Origin: Cryoendolithus antarcticus
Taxonomy: Eukaryota > Ascomycota > Dothideomycetes > Cladosporiales > Cladosporiaceae
Direction: 5' to 3'
Assembly: GCA_002077065.1 (NCBI GenBank)
Contig: NAJO01000055.1
Location: 161,822 to 225,821, forward strand
DNA length: 64,000 bases
Shown: one piece after another, positions 20,071 to 29,979 of the stretch
Layout of the letters: the number at the start of each line of letters is the position of its first letter
How positions within the stretch are numbered: the first letter of the stretch is position 1
The notes under the pieces: generated by a model
The model's input: only the letters and a program-made list of their open reading frames with translations
Told to the model about the DNA's origin: nothing
Databases searched by the model: none
Position numbers and translations under genes: made by a program

Positions 20071-20692
20071 GGGTTGACCGCCTAGCTCGATGTCATCTAC
20101 TCAGAGGCCCCCCACACGGACGCGATCGAAGCATACGTTTGGCTCGCTTATGAGGTGCCCATCTGCTTAGATTGTAGCAACTGATGGACTCCATGCGCCT
20201 CAACTCCATGTCAACATCCTCTTCCGCGCCGTTCGATCCATTCTCTGTGAGCAATCTCATGGGAAGTGTGCACATTGCTAGCTCGTGTCCGGACTATGTT
20301 ACGTTTCCACAGGAATCGCAAGTCGGCACATGGACTCCTCTGCGATAATCCCGGCTCGTACAGATTTTTGCCCGATCCCAGGACTGGGATTACTGGAACG
20401 TGCAACCTCATGACAAGTTCTGTGAGCGACCTCCGCTCACTGCTTTACTCACTACGAACCTCACCACGAACCTCACTGCTTGAGGAACGATAGTGACACC
20501 GCCGTGTAGCTCGAATCAATAGTCTCATCACTCATTCGATGTCATCTTTGGCATGAGCCATCTTATTTGCCTGTCATAGGAACCCTTGCTCTCACACTCG
20601 GCTTGATATACTCGAAGTTGATCTCTTTATCTCTCTCTTTCATCCTACACCAACCCCTTTCGACAATACAGCACAAGTAACATCATCTCGAC
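20071..20692. other. intergenic upstream of the coiled-coil protein gene
   Basis: No gene found. A CT-rich tract at about 20620-20660 precedes the next start codon and resembles a fungal promoter pyrimidine element. Confidence 0.4.
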
Positions 20693-21608
20693 ATGCCTGT
20701 CATACCCGACACCAACAGCATCACTCTCGAAAACCAGACACCCAACCCTCGACTGTGTAGAGTCCGTCAAGACCAACAAGACGATATGGCAAGCTTGTAC
20801 ACCAACCTCCCGGACACGCCTCGCCTCTTCATGACTCAGTCACCAATGCTAGACGACGGTAAGCTTCACCTCGATTGTGACCTCTGTACGCAAAGCTGAC
20901 GATGACGATCGCAAGGCTGCAGCACGTCCAGCGAAGAGAGCCCGTCGCGCACCGCGCGCAAGCTCCGAGATCCACGGTCCTCCCACCCGCAGTGCTGCGA
21001 CTCAGTCCGGCGACACCAGCGCCGTTCGCGAGACAACCGAAGTCGTCGATCTTGAGAAAGAGGACGATGAGCTGGTAGTCACCATTGCGTATACCATGCC
21101 ACGTGAGTCTCAAGGTCATGCATGAGAAGCGCAGGTTCACACCAGATACTGACAGTATACAGGTCTCCCACGCACCGGGATTCGCACCGATAACGACGCT
21201 CGCCTGTTTCAAACCATCAAAGTCCGCTTCACTACCCGCCTCGAGGCACTAGCCCGCGCCCTCGCCAATAAGGACAAGCATCCCCACGACACCCACGAGT
21301 TGCTGCAGCGCGGCATCTCCGTCAAGATCTCCGAGCTATCCCTGGTCGTCCCAAAGGACCTCGAGCAGCTTCGCACCCTATACTCCAAGAGGCTTAGCAA
21401 GAAGCTTGATCAAGCCGAGAAGTTTATGCAGTGGGAGCTTGATCAGTGCTTGGAGTTGCACAAGAACTTAAGCGAAAAAGACCAGGGTGATTTGGACGAT
21501 GCGCTGTTGCGCACCAAGAAGGCAAATGTGGCGGGCATGAAGCAGGCAAGGATCTCGTTCACAAAGCTCGATAAAGATCTGGCGGAGTATCTAGCTGCTC
21601 AGCCCTAG
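20693..21608 (+). CDS. hypothetical nuclear-like coiled-coil protein
   Basis: Not recognised. Exons 20693-20858, 20923-21102 and 21163-21608 give 263 aa. The first 55 residues are polar (MPVIPDTNSITLENQTPNPR...). Exon 2 encodes a basic stretch (ARPAKRARRAPRASSE), a likely nuclear-localisation signal, followed by acidic EVVDLEKEDDELVV. Exon 3 is predicted helical (TIKVRFTTRLEALARALANK, ISVKISELSLVV, LYSKRLSKKLDQAEKFMQWE, ARISFTKLDKDLAEYL), so it could form a coiled coil. Intron 1 has another possible acceptor that would keep a DDDRK stretch, but that intron would be only 37 bases. Consistent frame and strong donors (GTAAGC, GTGAGT) support a real gene; function unknown. Confidence 0.7.
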
Positions 21609-22252
21609 TGATCAGAGGACGTTTGCTAGACCAGACTAGTGGCACCGTACTCCTCAAGGTACGAAACCGGGCAAGCAACATCTTTGGCTGCCTCACTAAC
21701 ATCGATTATGCATGGCACAGGCAGGACTAGATCCTGCCAATGTTGCAACAAACCGGGATTGACACATGGCTTGGCGGGAGAGGATGGACATCGAGATGGC
21801 GTAGGGAGGCATTATGGGCAAGAAATTTCCCAGAACTCAGACTAGGAGAGCAGAGTCTGCGGAGGGCAGGACTCGATACTACTGATAAAGGCATGAGATT
21901 TTTAGTGAACTCTGATACCTTCACTTCTCAATACCTTGAACGTGGCATTGACGTGACGTTTAGCTTAATCTTGATTAAGATTCCAGACACAGCACGATCC
22001 CTAAAACGAGCTCACAAATCGCGTCCTAATCGATGCATACCTGCAGATGTGATTTCTGGAGCGGAGCATAAGTGGCTGCCGTGAGATCATTGATGTCGCA
22101 AGCCCAGGACATCACTTCTGGCATGACTGTAGACTCACATCTCCATTACCGCCTTCGTCGCGCACCAAGTCCCGCTCGAGCGCCAGTGTGGTATATGTGA
22201 GTCGAAGGAGCATCTTGTTCGGCACATTATCGTACACTGCTATAGGAGTAGC
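21609..22252. other. intergenic between convergent genes
   Basis: No gene. The hypothetical gene and CLP1 converge here, so the stretch should contain both 3' ends. The open frame at 21740-22084 has shadow composition. Confidence 0.4.
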
Positions 22253-23695
22253 CTACGTGACCAGATCGCCGACCGCCTCCGGAAACCCTCCCCACACCAA
22301 TGCCCGATTACCCCATCGCTGCGGATGTGGCGCCAGAAATCGTACTCTCTTCTTCACCTCATCGACGTCCGCCACGTACAGCCAGCCCATAACTGCGCTA
22401 TCCCGAACCTCGCTTTCCTCCGTCCCACTCCCACTGCAGAACTTGATCGCCATGAGTGATGCAGTCATAGCTGTGCTAGGCTCAACCTTCTCGAACAGCG
22501 ATCCGGATGAGTGAGATGAGCCATCAGGCTCGAAGTCCATACCAGGCTGGTACGCAGCATCGTCAGCTTCATCCGAGGGTGTCCTCGCGCGGTAGATAGA
22601 CAGCTCGGAGAAGGGTATCGAGTGTGAGTGAGGGTTCAACGGCGTGTGTGGAGGTCCGAAGAAGTACTGTCGCGTTTCCTGTGCGCGAAGCAACTTCATA
22701 AACGCTGCATCGCGCTCCACGGCGCCTCCAGGTTTCGTGAGGCGAAGTACGGGAATCGCCTTGTCGTCGCCACGAGTCTGGCCGAAGCGGCGGTTGAGGT
22801 CATTGTACATTCGCTCTGAGCCGATGGTGATGAGATGCGTGATGCTGAATTCGCTGATGATGTGGGCGAGGAGGTCGTATGACGACTTAGGATCGTTGAG
22901 GAAGCCGGGACTGTCGATTAGGAGACCACTGTGCTTCGCAGCTAGGGTTGCTTCGAGTTTGCCAGTCACATGAAGCGCGGCGTGAGTGAGCAAAGACTTG
23001 AAGGCGGCAGGATGCTCGGTAGGCGAGGCGTATGGCCAGCTGTAGATTAAAGGCGTCCTGACCGAAGCCGCCGTCGGGCCAGAGACAGGAGTGATGCCGA
23101 AGCCACTTTCGGTATCAGTCTGACTGGACACTGTCACAGCTGTGATGCAACCTGCGGGAGATAGTAGCCCTTCGCGTGGGTCGAGGTTCAATACTGTCGG
23201 AGACCGTCCAACGCGCACGCCCCAAGCTGCGAGGCTGCGAAGCAGACTGCTCTTCCCAACAGCGTCTGGACCAACTACGAGCACTCTCGGCCCTTCACCT
23301 TGCGTCCCAGAGTCCTCGGCCTCAGCACGCAGCGTCTCGAGCATGCCGTGCACGTTTAGCCATTCTGTAGCGTGCTCCGTTTCCTGTGCGACATACTCGC
23401 TCTCGGCGTCACCAGTGATCTCCAGAGTACAGCCATGCCAAGTGAAGACAGCGCCTTTGTAGCCAGCGAAGTCGCAGGTCTGTCCTACGGCGAGCTCGGT
23501 GCCCCAAAGCTCAGCCGTGCCCTGGGTAAGTTTGATGGTGTATTGCCTCCCGAAGGCGACCTCGAATCGCCATTCTGTCCGCTCATTCAGACGCTGTGTG
23601 CGCGTAACAGACTCTGCAGCCGCGAATGAGGGCAACGGCGCGCTCCGAGACTGTGGTGCTGTGGACAGTCCAAGGCCGGGCAGTGAGAAGGCCAT
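22253..23695 (-). CDS. CLP1: mRNA cleavage/polyadenylation factor Clp1
   Basis: Component of cleavage factor IA that bridges Pcf11 to the pre-mRNA 3'-end machinery. Single exon, 480 aa, start at MAFSLPGLGL; an upstream in-frame extension is not family-like. N-terminal beta domain: RTEWRFEVAFGRQYTIKLTQ, GTAELWGTELAVGQTCDF and KGAVFTWHGCTLEITG. The P-loop at 142-150 is GPDAVGKSS, so the Walker Lys is present and the usual Thr is Ser. Then follow VLNLDPREGLLSPAGCITAV, the Walker-B-like LLIDSPGF, and the C-terminal domain (MASLMAIKF-type segment, GWLYVADVDEVKKRVRFLAPHPQ). Fungal Clp1 binds ATP but is not known as an active RNA kinase, unlike the human protein. It is divergent with the PT-domain gene across 407 bases. 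Confidence 0.94.
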   Translation of the reverse strand: MAFSLPGLGLSTAPQSRSAPLPSFAAAESVTRTQRLNERTEWRFEVAFGRQYTIKLTQGTAELWGTELAVGQTCDFAGYKGAVFTWHGCTLEITGDAESEYVAQETEHATEWLNVHGMLETLRAEAEDSGTQGEGPRVLVVGPDAVGKSSLLRSLAAWGVRVGRSPTVLNLDPREGLLSPAGCITAVTVSSQTDTESGFGITPVSGPTAASVRTPLIYSWPYASPTEHPAAFKSLLTHAALHVTGKLEATLAAKHSGLLIDSPGFLNDPKSSYDLLAHIISEFSITHLITIGSERMYNDLNRRFGQTRGDDKAIPVLRLTKPGGAVERDAAFMKLLRAQETRQYFFGPPHTPLNPHSHSIPFSELSIYRARTPSDEADDAAYQPGMDFEPDGSSHSSGSLFEKVEPSTAMTASLMAIKFCSGSGTEESEVRDSAVMGWLYVADVDEVKKRVRFLAPHPQRWGNRALVWGGFPEAVGDLVT

Positions 23696-24102
23696 GTTGT
23701 AATGTTCATTGGTGGTCGAGTGGTGGTTGGCGAGATTGAGAGATGAGTCAGCATTTCGCTTCACAGCCGCTGCCTGCGCTTGGCAGAACTCAGCTCGATG
23801 GAACGTCGGTTCACTTCTAGCCTCCGACTTTTCGCATGCATCAGCAGCTTCACCATCACTTGGCGGCCATAGCTACGCTCTTGCCACGAAGTGGTACTCA
23901 CACCGAGAGACAGTGACAAGATGGCAATGCAACGTCCGATGTGTGTCGAATACAAGAGCGATGGTAACGCCTCTCATCCCCCGTTTCCTCTGTCCTCCTC
24001 AGCTTCTATCCTACTACTTGCCGAAGTATATTTCCTAAGCCTTCTGGCCTATCTCGACTCGTTCACTGTGTCCTCTTCACACAATCAAGTAATCATTCAT
24101 CC
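23696..24102. promoter_or_regulatory. divergent promoter region CLP1 / PT-domain gene
   Basis: 407 bases between two head-to-head starts. No KS, AT or SAT coding sequence of a polyketide synthase lies here. The last 100 bases before the PT start are CT-rich, as in many fungal promoters. Confidence 0.5.
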
Positions 24103-25146
24103 ATGCATCCAACCAGCACATACGCTCTCTCGGCATCCTGCCAACAGATCACTGCCGAGTCCTTCGATCTGCAAGCAGGGACAGCAGACATCACGGTCAG
24201 ATCATGCATCGCAGACCCCTGTCTTTGGCCCATCATTCGCGACCACAAATGCAATGGCGTCAACCTCACACCCTCCGGTCTATACGGAGACATGGCAATG
24301 ACAGTCACAAAGTACATCGTATCGAAACTCCACCCAGACTCCGAGCACCCAGACTCCAAGCATCTTGGCCTGAACGTAGCAGACATGCACGTCGAGAAGA
24401 CACTCATAGCCGACAATCCACAAAAGCCTGAGGGTCAGTGGATCGAGATGACAGCCTCTTGCGCTGGCCCAGAAGAACCCTCGCCAATTTACTGCACGAT
24501 CTCTCAAGTCCAGCCTGATGGGACCGACATGCACAAGCTCGCCCACTGCATCGTTCATCTCGAGCCCGAGACTTCCTGGCACGCAGACTGGGCACCTATG
24601 AACCCTCTGATCCTCACGCAGATCCAGTCCCTCGAGTCCCGCTCTCGTGCCGAAGCCACAGGCAACATTCGTACAGTGCACAAGGCTAAAACGTACGAAC
24701 TTTTCAAATCCTTCGTCGAGTATAACGGGAAGTACCAAGCTATGACATCCGTCATCTACTCGACGCAACCTCTCGAGGCGACAGCTACGCTCTCCATCAC
24801 CGCGTCGGTGGCTAAGGGCGATCTGGCTGGCCCATACCATCTAGACGGCTCATGTCACTTGTCGGGCTTCCTGTGCAACGCTGCGGACAACGACTCGAAG
24901 AAGAACGCGTATATCAGTCATGGCTGGCACTCGGCGAGGATCTCTAGTAAGTTCCAGCCCGAGGGTGACGAAGTGCTGAGGAACTATGTCAGGATGATGC
25001 CCGAGGGAAAAGACGTGCTAGGTGGAACAGTGTGGGTGTTGCAAGGGGATGAAATTGTGGTTGTGTGGGAGGGTGTGCGCTTCAAGAAGATACCTCGACG
25101 AGTGCTGAATGTGTTCTTGCCGCCGCCGAAGGTAAGAAAGACTTGA
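24103..25146 (+). CDS. stand-alone polyketide synthase product-template (PT) domain
   Basis: 347 aa, a single exon that is almost exactly one PT domain. In non-reducing polyketide synthases this double-hot-dog domain directs aldol cyclisation of the poly-beta-keto chain. The typical features are present: YALSASCQQI at the start, DHKCNGVNLTPSGLYGDMAM (H48 at the catalytic His), LNVADMHVEKTLIA, YELFKSFVEYNGKYQAM, EATATLSIT, PYHLDGSCHLSGFLCNA (D248 at the catalytic Asp, 200 residues after the His), YISHGWHSARIS, YVRMMPEGKDVLGGTVWVLQ and VRFKKIPRRVLNVFLPPP. Normally KS, AT and SAT precede this domain and ACP follows; none is encoded nearby. The end coincides with a GTAAGA donor-like sequence at about 25133, but no ACP exon was found downstream. 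Confidence 0.88.
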   Translation: MHPTSTYALSASCQQITAESFDLQAGTADITVRSCIADPCLWPIIRDHKCNGVNLTPSGLYGDMAMTVTKYIVSKLHPDSEHPDSKHLGLNVADMHVEKTLIADNPQKPEGQWIEMTASCAGPEEPSPIYCTISQVQPDGTDMHKLAHCIVHLEPETSWHADWAPMNPLILTQIQSLESRSRAEATGNIRTVHKAKTYELFKSFVEYNGKYQAMTSVIYSTQPLEATATLSITASVAKGDLAGPYHLDGSCHLSGFLCNAADNDSKKNAYISHGWHSARISSKFQPEGDEVLRNYVRMMPEGKDVLGGTVWVLQGDEIVVVWEGVRFKKIPRRVLNVFLPPPKVRKT

Positions 25147-26335
25147 GATATTTTGCGTCCGCTCAACATAATCGGTATATCGGGAAACGGGTAGAAATGT
25201 GGCGTTCTGTGCTTCTGCAGAGTGTGTGCTTACCTACCTACTCGTGTCGTTTGGCTTTGCGTTAGTTTCAGATATTGCATTTGACCCTTACTTTCCTCCT
25301 GCATTGTCAACAGCTACAATTCCGCTTCACTATCTTGTCGACGCACGCCAGGCATGCAAGACTGACCATGCGCCGTCTAGGCCGCCAAAGAGTGAAGAAA
25401 ATGTGATTTCGCAGCTCTGTAGGCCGGCTCGCACCAGACTTCCAACCCACATGTGGCGAGCTTTGATGCCTCTGCCTCGTGCAACCGAGAGCAGCATGAC
25501 CGGAAAACACACCAAAATTCGAGACAGTGCGCGATTGGCTCAAGTGAGTAGTGGCATGCGATTGACGGACCCAAAGCTGTTCCCTCGTGCTCAATTTAAG
25601 TAGGGCTCTAAACATTCTATGCAACCTCACGATCCGGATCTTGAAACAGTCTCATGGTAAGGCCTCGAGGTCGACAGCCACAAGCTTCAGCCTCGGCGAT
25701 CCGCCTGAGCTGGTTGTCGTTTTTGTTTCGCATTCATCTTTCCTGTTGCAACCCATAGCGAGTGATCACGGGAAATGCACTTACGACCCTCGTTACGCCA
25801 CCGAGCCCCTCTTCTAGCGATTACCTCCTCACTGCGTCTCGGACGTCCTCGTCCTTTTTCGTCAGAGATCAGAGCATTCTGTCTAGCGAGTGCTACCCGA
25901 CTGGCTATCATGCGGTTTTTTCGCAAGTCGTCGCTTGCTGGCCGGATGTATGTGCGGAGAGCTACTTTAGCATTAGAGCTTTGTCATAGGTAGGCAATGA
26001 AGAAGTCACTGCTGCTGTGTGCTGACCCAGGTGAGCGAATCCAGCTTCAGCGGTCGCTGAAATAGCCTGATCGAGAAGGTAGTGGCTGTTCGAACTATCA
26101 TGGACTTGGCTGCTTTGACGATGGCAATAGCATCATCTCCATTCCAAGCGGACCATGACAGGGCAAGACTCGAAGCGAGCTAGGTCCAGGGTAGAGATGT
26201 GTGCCCGATCTCGTAACCGTGAACTTGGGAGATGAATATCGGCAGGCCGTTCAGCAGGAACACGTAATGGCGAACGAGTTCGGATCAAGAAGCAGTACAC
26301 AGTCGCCATCGTGCCTAAGTTTTATGGCTCGAGTC
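25147..26335. other. intergenic, no ACP or other gene seen
   Basis: I searched this 1.2 kb for an acyl-carrier signature (GxDSL) or thioesterase serine motif (GxSxG in a hydrophobic context) that would continue the PT gene and saw none. The plus-strand frames 25199-25603 and 26201-26455 look like shadows. Confidence 0.5.
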
Positions 26336-26670
26336 TCAACTCTCTCTCCCGCCGCCGGCCTCGTCTCTGATCTCCTGCTGAAGCACAATCGAGTAGACGC
26401 TCGCCTTGAGCAGAGTAAACACCGTGGCCGTCTTGCGTTCGAGCCCTCGCAGTGAATCCAAGATTTGCATTGATGGATTTGCTGCGAGCTCAGCTAGGAT
26501 GGTAGACAACTGAGAGGACGATTAGTGCCGAGAACGAGGCTCGTTAGTGGGAGACGTACATCATCAAGATTGCCCACGAGCTTTGCATACTCGTCCAGAA
26601 TCTCTTGCTCGAGAGGATGGAGCTCGGAGTCTTGCTCGCCATTTGACTTCGCGTCGGCGGAATAATCCAT
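26336..26670 (-). CDS. DAD3: DASH/Dam1 complex subunit Dad3
   Basis: Small kinetochore protein of the Dam1/DASH ring that couples chromosomes to microtubules. Two exons, 26670-26560 and 26509-26336, give 94 aa. The product starts MDYSADAKSNGEQDSEL and then carries the family core: HPLEQEILDEYAKLVGNLDD, LSTILAELAANPSMQILDSL, RGLERKTATVFTLLKASVYS and IVLQQEIRDEAGG. The conserved stretch LERKT..VFTLLKASVYSIVLQQ is the recognisable Dad3 ending. The intron (50 bases, GTACGT...CAG) is in phase 0. Length matches Dad3 homologues (about 90-95). The gene is head-to-head with CTNNBL1 and easily missed because neither exon exceeds 60 codons. Confidence 0.93.
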
Positions 26671-26949
26671 GGCGCTGATTGACTTGAGATCAACTTGCTT
26701 AGTGCACGAGATCCTGGAACTCTTTACTGCAGGTCACAATAGCCTCCACGATGATCAGTGAAGTCAAGACTCGACGCAGCTACCAAAACGACGCGTTTCA
26801 CATATGCCGGCACTAGCGCGTCCCGAACCTCACTCTCTGCCGGCGCTAGTAAAGATAGCTCGCTGCCGGGAGAAACAGATGAAGCGTATGCCAGACGCTG
26901 GTACATCCTTCGGTGATCCAGCGTTCCCACTGCTCCCGCACATTCAGAC
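26671..26949. promoter_or_regulatory. shared divergent promoter DAD3 / CTNNBL1
   Basis: Only 279 bases separate the two start codons, so both genes must draw on the same promoter DNA. No particular factor site can be assigned with confidence. Confidence 0.5.
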
Positions 26950-28701
26950 ATGGCATCCATAACGGACCTATTCAAAGGGCCGTCCTCATCCTCTTCCTCT
27001 GCTTCGATCAAACGCAAATTCAACTCCCACGACGCCGACCGCGCCTACAAAGCCACCAAGTACTCCTCCTCCAGCTCTCCAAACCCCAAGTCTGCCTCCC
27101 TCGAAGACGCTCCCGAGAACGACAACTCCGACACCGAAGCCGGCCCCGCTCTTCCGCCCACAGAAGACCTCCCAGACGATGAAGAAGGCCGCTTCTTCGG
27201 CGGCGGGGTTTCCCGAGACGCCGCAGAAGCCCTAGACCACATCGACACCCAGGACAGCAACGATGCAAAAGGAATCGAGTATGGCGTGGAGAAGATTGAT
27301 GCGTCGTGGCTGAAGCGAACGGCTGTCAGCTTTGAGAGGAAGATTGCTAAGAATGCTGAGCTACGAGCGAAACATGAAGGCGAGCCGGCGAAGTTCATGG
27401 CTTCGGAAGCGGAGTTGGATGTGCAGGTCAAGGAGTGGAGTTTGTTGAGCGAGCACGGGGAGTTGTTTCCGCTGTTCGTGGAGAGTGGGGCTGCCGGGCA
27501 ACTGGTGGGTTTACTGGGCCATGAGAATACGGACGTGGCTATTGGCGCTGTGCAGATATTGAGCGAGCTGTTGGACGAGGATGTTGAGGTGGATGAAGAG
27601 GCATGGGAGGGGCTGGCAGAGGCATTGTTGGAGGCGGATCTGGGGGAGCTCGTAATGAGTAATCTCGGGCGACTGAATGAACAAGAGGAGGCGGACAGGG
27701 AGGGCGTGTATCACTGTCTGGCTGTACTCGGAGCGTTGGCTGGAAAGCAGGAGGTGGCGGAACGAGTCGGGACGGTGCAAGTGCTAGAGTGGCTTTGCGA
27801 TCGAATACGGAGGGCTGAGAAGAGTGTAGGGCAGAATAAGCAGATGGCTGCGGAGGTACTGCAGGTGCTGTTACAGAGCTCGAGTGAACTGAGGCAGAAG
27901 TTGGCAGGGGAGGTGGAGGGTGTGGACTTGTTCTTGCAATTACTTGCGCTTTATCGGAAACGAGATCCAGTGAAAGACTCGCTAGAGGAGGAATGGGTGG
28001 AGAACATCTTCGATGCACTGAGCTGCGTGATCGATGAGCCGCAGGGGAAGGCTGCTTACCTTGAGGCCGAGGGCATGGAGCTCACACTCATAATGTTGAA
28101 AGAGGGCGGTTTTAGCAAATCGCGAGCATTGCGTTTGCTTGACCATGCAGTCGGTGGCGCAGATGGCACAGCACCTGTATGTGAGAAGCTAGTAGAGGCG
28201 GGCGGGCTGAAGACACTGTTCTCGCTCTTCGCCAAGAAGCCATCTGAGACCACAACAGAGCATCTGCTCGGCATATTTGCAGGGCTACTCCGATGGCTAC
28301 CAGGCGAGGGCGCCGCGCGGATACGAATGCTCAACAAGTTCACCGAGAAGAACTGCGAGAAAGTGGTCAAGATCGTGGAGTTGCGAAAGGACTTCGCACG
28401 ACGAGTAAGCGCAGCGGAAGAAGAAATCAAGCTCGAGAGAAGAATGATGGACGAGGAGGACTGGCCTGAGCGCGAAGCTGAATGGCTGTCGCGACGACTC
28501 GAAGGCGGCCTCTTTGGACTGCAGACGACAGATGTGATCATCGCATGGCTTGTTGCTGAGGACAAGGCGTCGAAGGAGGTGATTATTGACGGTCTGGGCA
28601 ATCTTGCCGACGTGAAGGCAAGCCTGGTAGAGCAGGCTGCAGGTGCCGAAGACGACGAGGCGAAGGATATGCTGTCGACGTTGATAGATTTCCTGCAATG
28701 A
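26950..28701 (+). CDS. ctnnbl1: beta-catenin-like protein 1 (CTNNBL1), spliceosome-associated
   Basis: Armadillo-repeat protein of the Prp19/CDC5L-associated spliceosome machinery. Single exon, 583 aa, close to the animal protein (about 563). It begins MASITDLFKGPSSSSSS, a polar/basic N-terminus with KRKFNSHDADRAYKATKY, then an acidic segment (DDEEGRFFGGGVS). Family signatures follow: LKRTAVSFERKIAKNAELRA, SEAELDVQVKEWSLLSEHGE, LFPLFVESGAAGQLVGLLGH, NTDVAIGAVQILSELLDEDV, FDALSCVIDEPQGKAAYLEA, EGMELTLIMLKEGGFSKSRA and LRLLDHAVGGADG. The C-terminus is AAGAEDDEAKDMLSTLIDFLQ. The start at 26950 is the first Met and fits the family. Confidence 0.94.
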   Translation: MASITDLFKGPSSSSSSASIKRKFNSHDADRAYKATKYSSSSSPNPKSASLEDAPENDNSDTEAGPALPPTEDLPDDEEGRFFGGGVSRDAAEALDHIDTQDSNDAKGIEYGVEKIDASWLKRTAVSFERKIAKNAELRAKHEGEPAKFMASEAELDVQVKEWSLLSEHGELFPLFVESGAAGQLVGLLGHENTDVAIGAVQILSELLDEDVEVDEEAWEGLAEALLEADLGELVMSNLGRLNEQEEADREGVYHCLAVLGALAGKQEVAERVGTVQVLEWLCDRIRRAEKSVGQNKQMAAEVLQVLLQSSSELRQKLAGEVEGVDLFLQLLALYRKRDPVKDSLEEEWVENIFDALSCVIDEPQGKAAYLEAEGMELTLIMLKEGGFSKSRALRLLDHAVGGADGTAPVCEKLVEAGGLKTLFSLFAKKPSETTTEHLLGIFAGLLRWLPGEGAARIRMLNKFTEKNCEKVVKIVELRKDFARRVSAAEEEIKLERRMMDEEDWPEREAEWLSRRLEGGLFGLQTTDVIIAWLVAEDKASKEVIIDGLGNLADVKASLVEQAAGAEDDEAKDMLSTLIDFLQ

Positions 28702-29979
28702 AGTCGGATCACCTACCTCTCCACGACCATTCGCACTGCGCTGACTCACTCGCTGGGTAGCAGCTAATGACATGATGGTCACTGCCGTGTCACACTCATT
28801 CGCCTTTCGAGATCTCGCCTGAGGTCCAGATAAGCAAAGCCGTGCACAGCCGTGCCGACCGATCAATGCCGAGATGCAGTCGTCTCAATTGATTCACCCG
28901 GACATATTGGGCTGCGCTTCGGTACTGTAGTGACACCGTTGTCAATCGTAGACGCGCCGGTACCGAGATCGAGGTCACCTTGCCATGCCGAGCGCTCTCA
29001 TAAAGCGACTGCCTGTGACGAAGGAATTACGTGAGCATCGCAAGTGAGTGGAACATACTCCCGCACACACCAGTATATGCATCTGCGGACGAGACATGCC
29101 GCTAGTCCATAGGGCTGCAGTGCCGGAGCTTCTCGCGCAGTGTCTCGCGTAGAAGATATGGAAGATGCGACCTCACCGCCATGTTGGCGGAAGACGATCG
29201 TCCGAAGGCACTGGTATTCGAGGATGTGCCGCGTAGATCTGGGGATGCCAGCAAGGAGAGCTGCCAAGTTTGTCTTTCACGTTGCGAAAGGAGTGCTACT
29301 CATTGGTGCGATTGCGAGGCTTTGTGTATATGTAAGTGAGACTGCAAGGGGATGGCTCCGTGTGGGCATTTGCTGTGGTTGATGATGTCGTGCTGGGTGC
29401 GATGATATCGCAAGGCACGTGGGTAGGTCGAGGCGAGTCGGGTCGCTGGTCCTGTCCGGGGGCATGTATGTGTTGAAGGCTTATCGTGGGCGATAGTGTG
29501 CTTCACACGTGATGTCGGCAAAGCGGTCGAGAAAGCAACGTGAATCAATGACATGGCTTCGGGATCAGTGCCGCGACGATTAGACTTTGGCCGGCACCGG
29601 ATCGTGGGTGCCGCGATACCGGTACATGATGTAGTTTGGACGTCGGTGCGCTCCACCCAATAACCCCAAAGACTTCACAACGTGCCCCGCCCCGTGCGCA
29701 CATCTCGTCCGCCCTCTCTACCAAGCTATTTCTCGTACCACGCGAAGGCGTCCAACGGCTGCGATCTATCTGAAACCCGCGGCAGTACTTCCATCTGCGA
29801 GCGAGCGAGTCTGTGGCTGCCGGCAATCGCACGTTGCACACCCAAGAATCCGTCAGTGCTGCAATTCCCAGCTTACTGGCAGGACTGGGCAGCGTGCGCA
29901 TCCGTGTTCCGCGAGGCATCGGCGGCGAGTGCTCCTGGCCAATTACGCCTCGGCGTGCGCAGACGATGTCTGCTCTGTC
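28702..29979. other. intergenic, 1.3 kb, KCS1 promoter side
   Basis: No gene supported. An open frame continuous with KCS1 extends upstream to 29929, but its first ATG is at 29980. The frame at 29140-29382 has no motif. Confidence 0.45.

Noticed and set aside
23696..26335. Polyketide biosynthetic cluster around the PT domain
   Set aside because: CLP1 and DAD3 are the neighbours; no KS, ACP, transporter or regulator of a cluster is present. The aldo-keto reductase 23 kb away is not linked by context.
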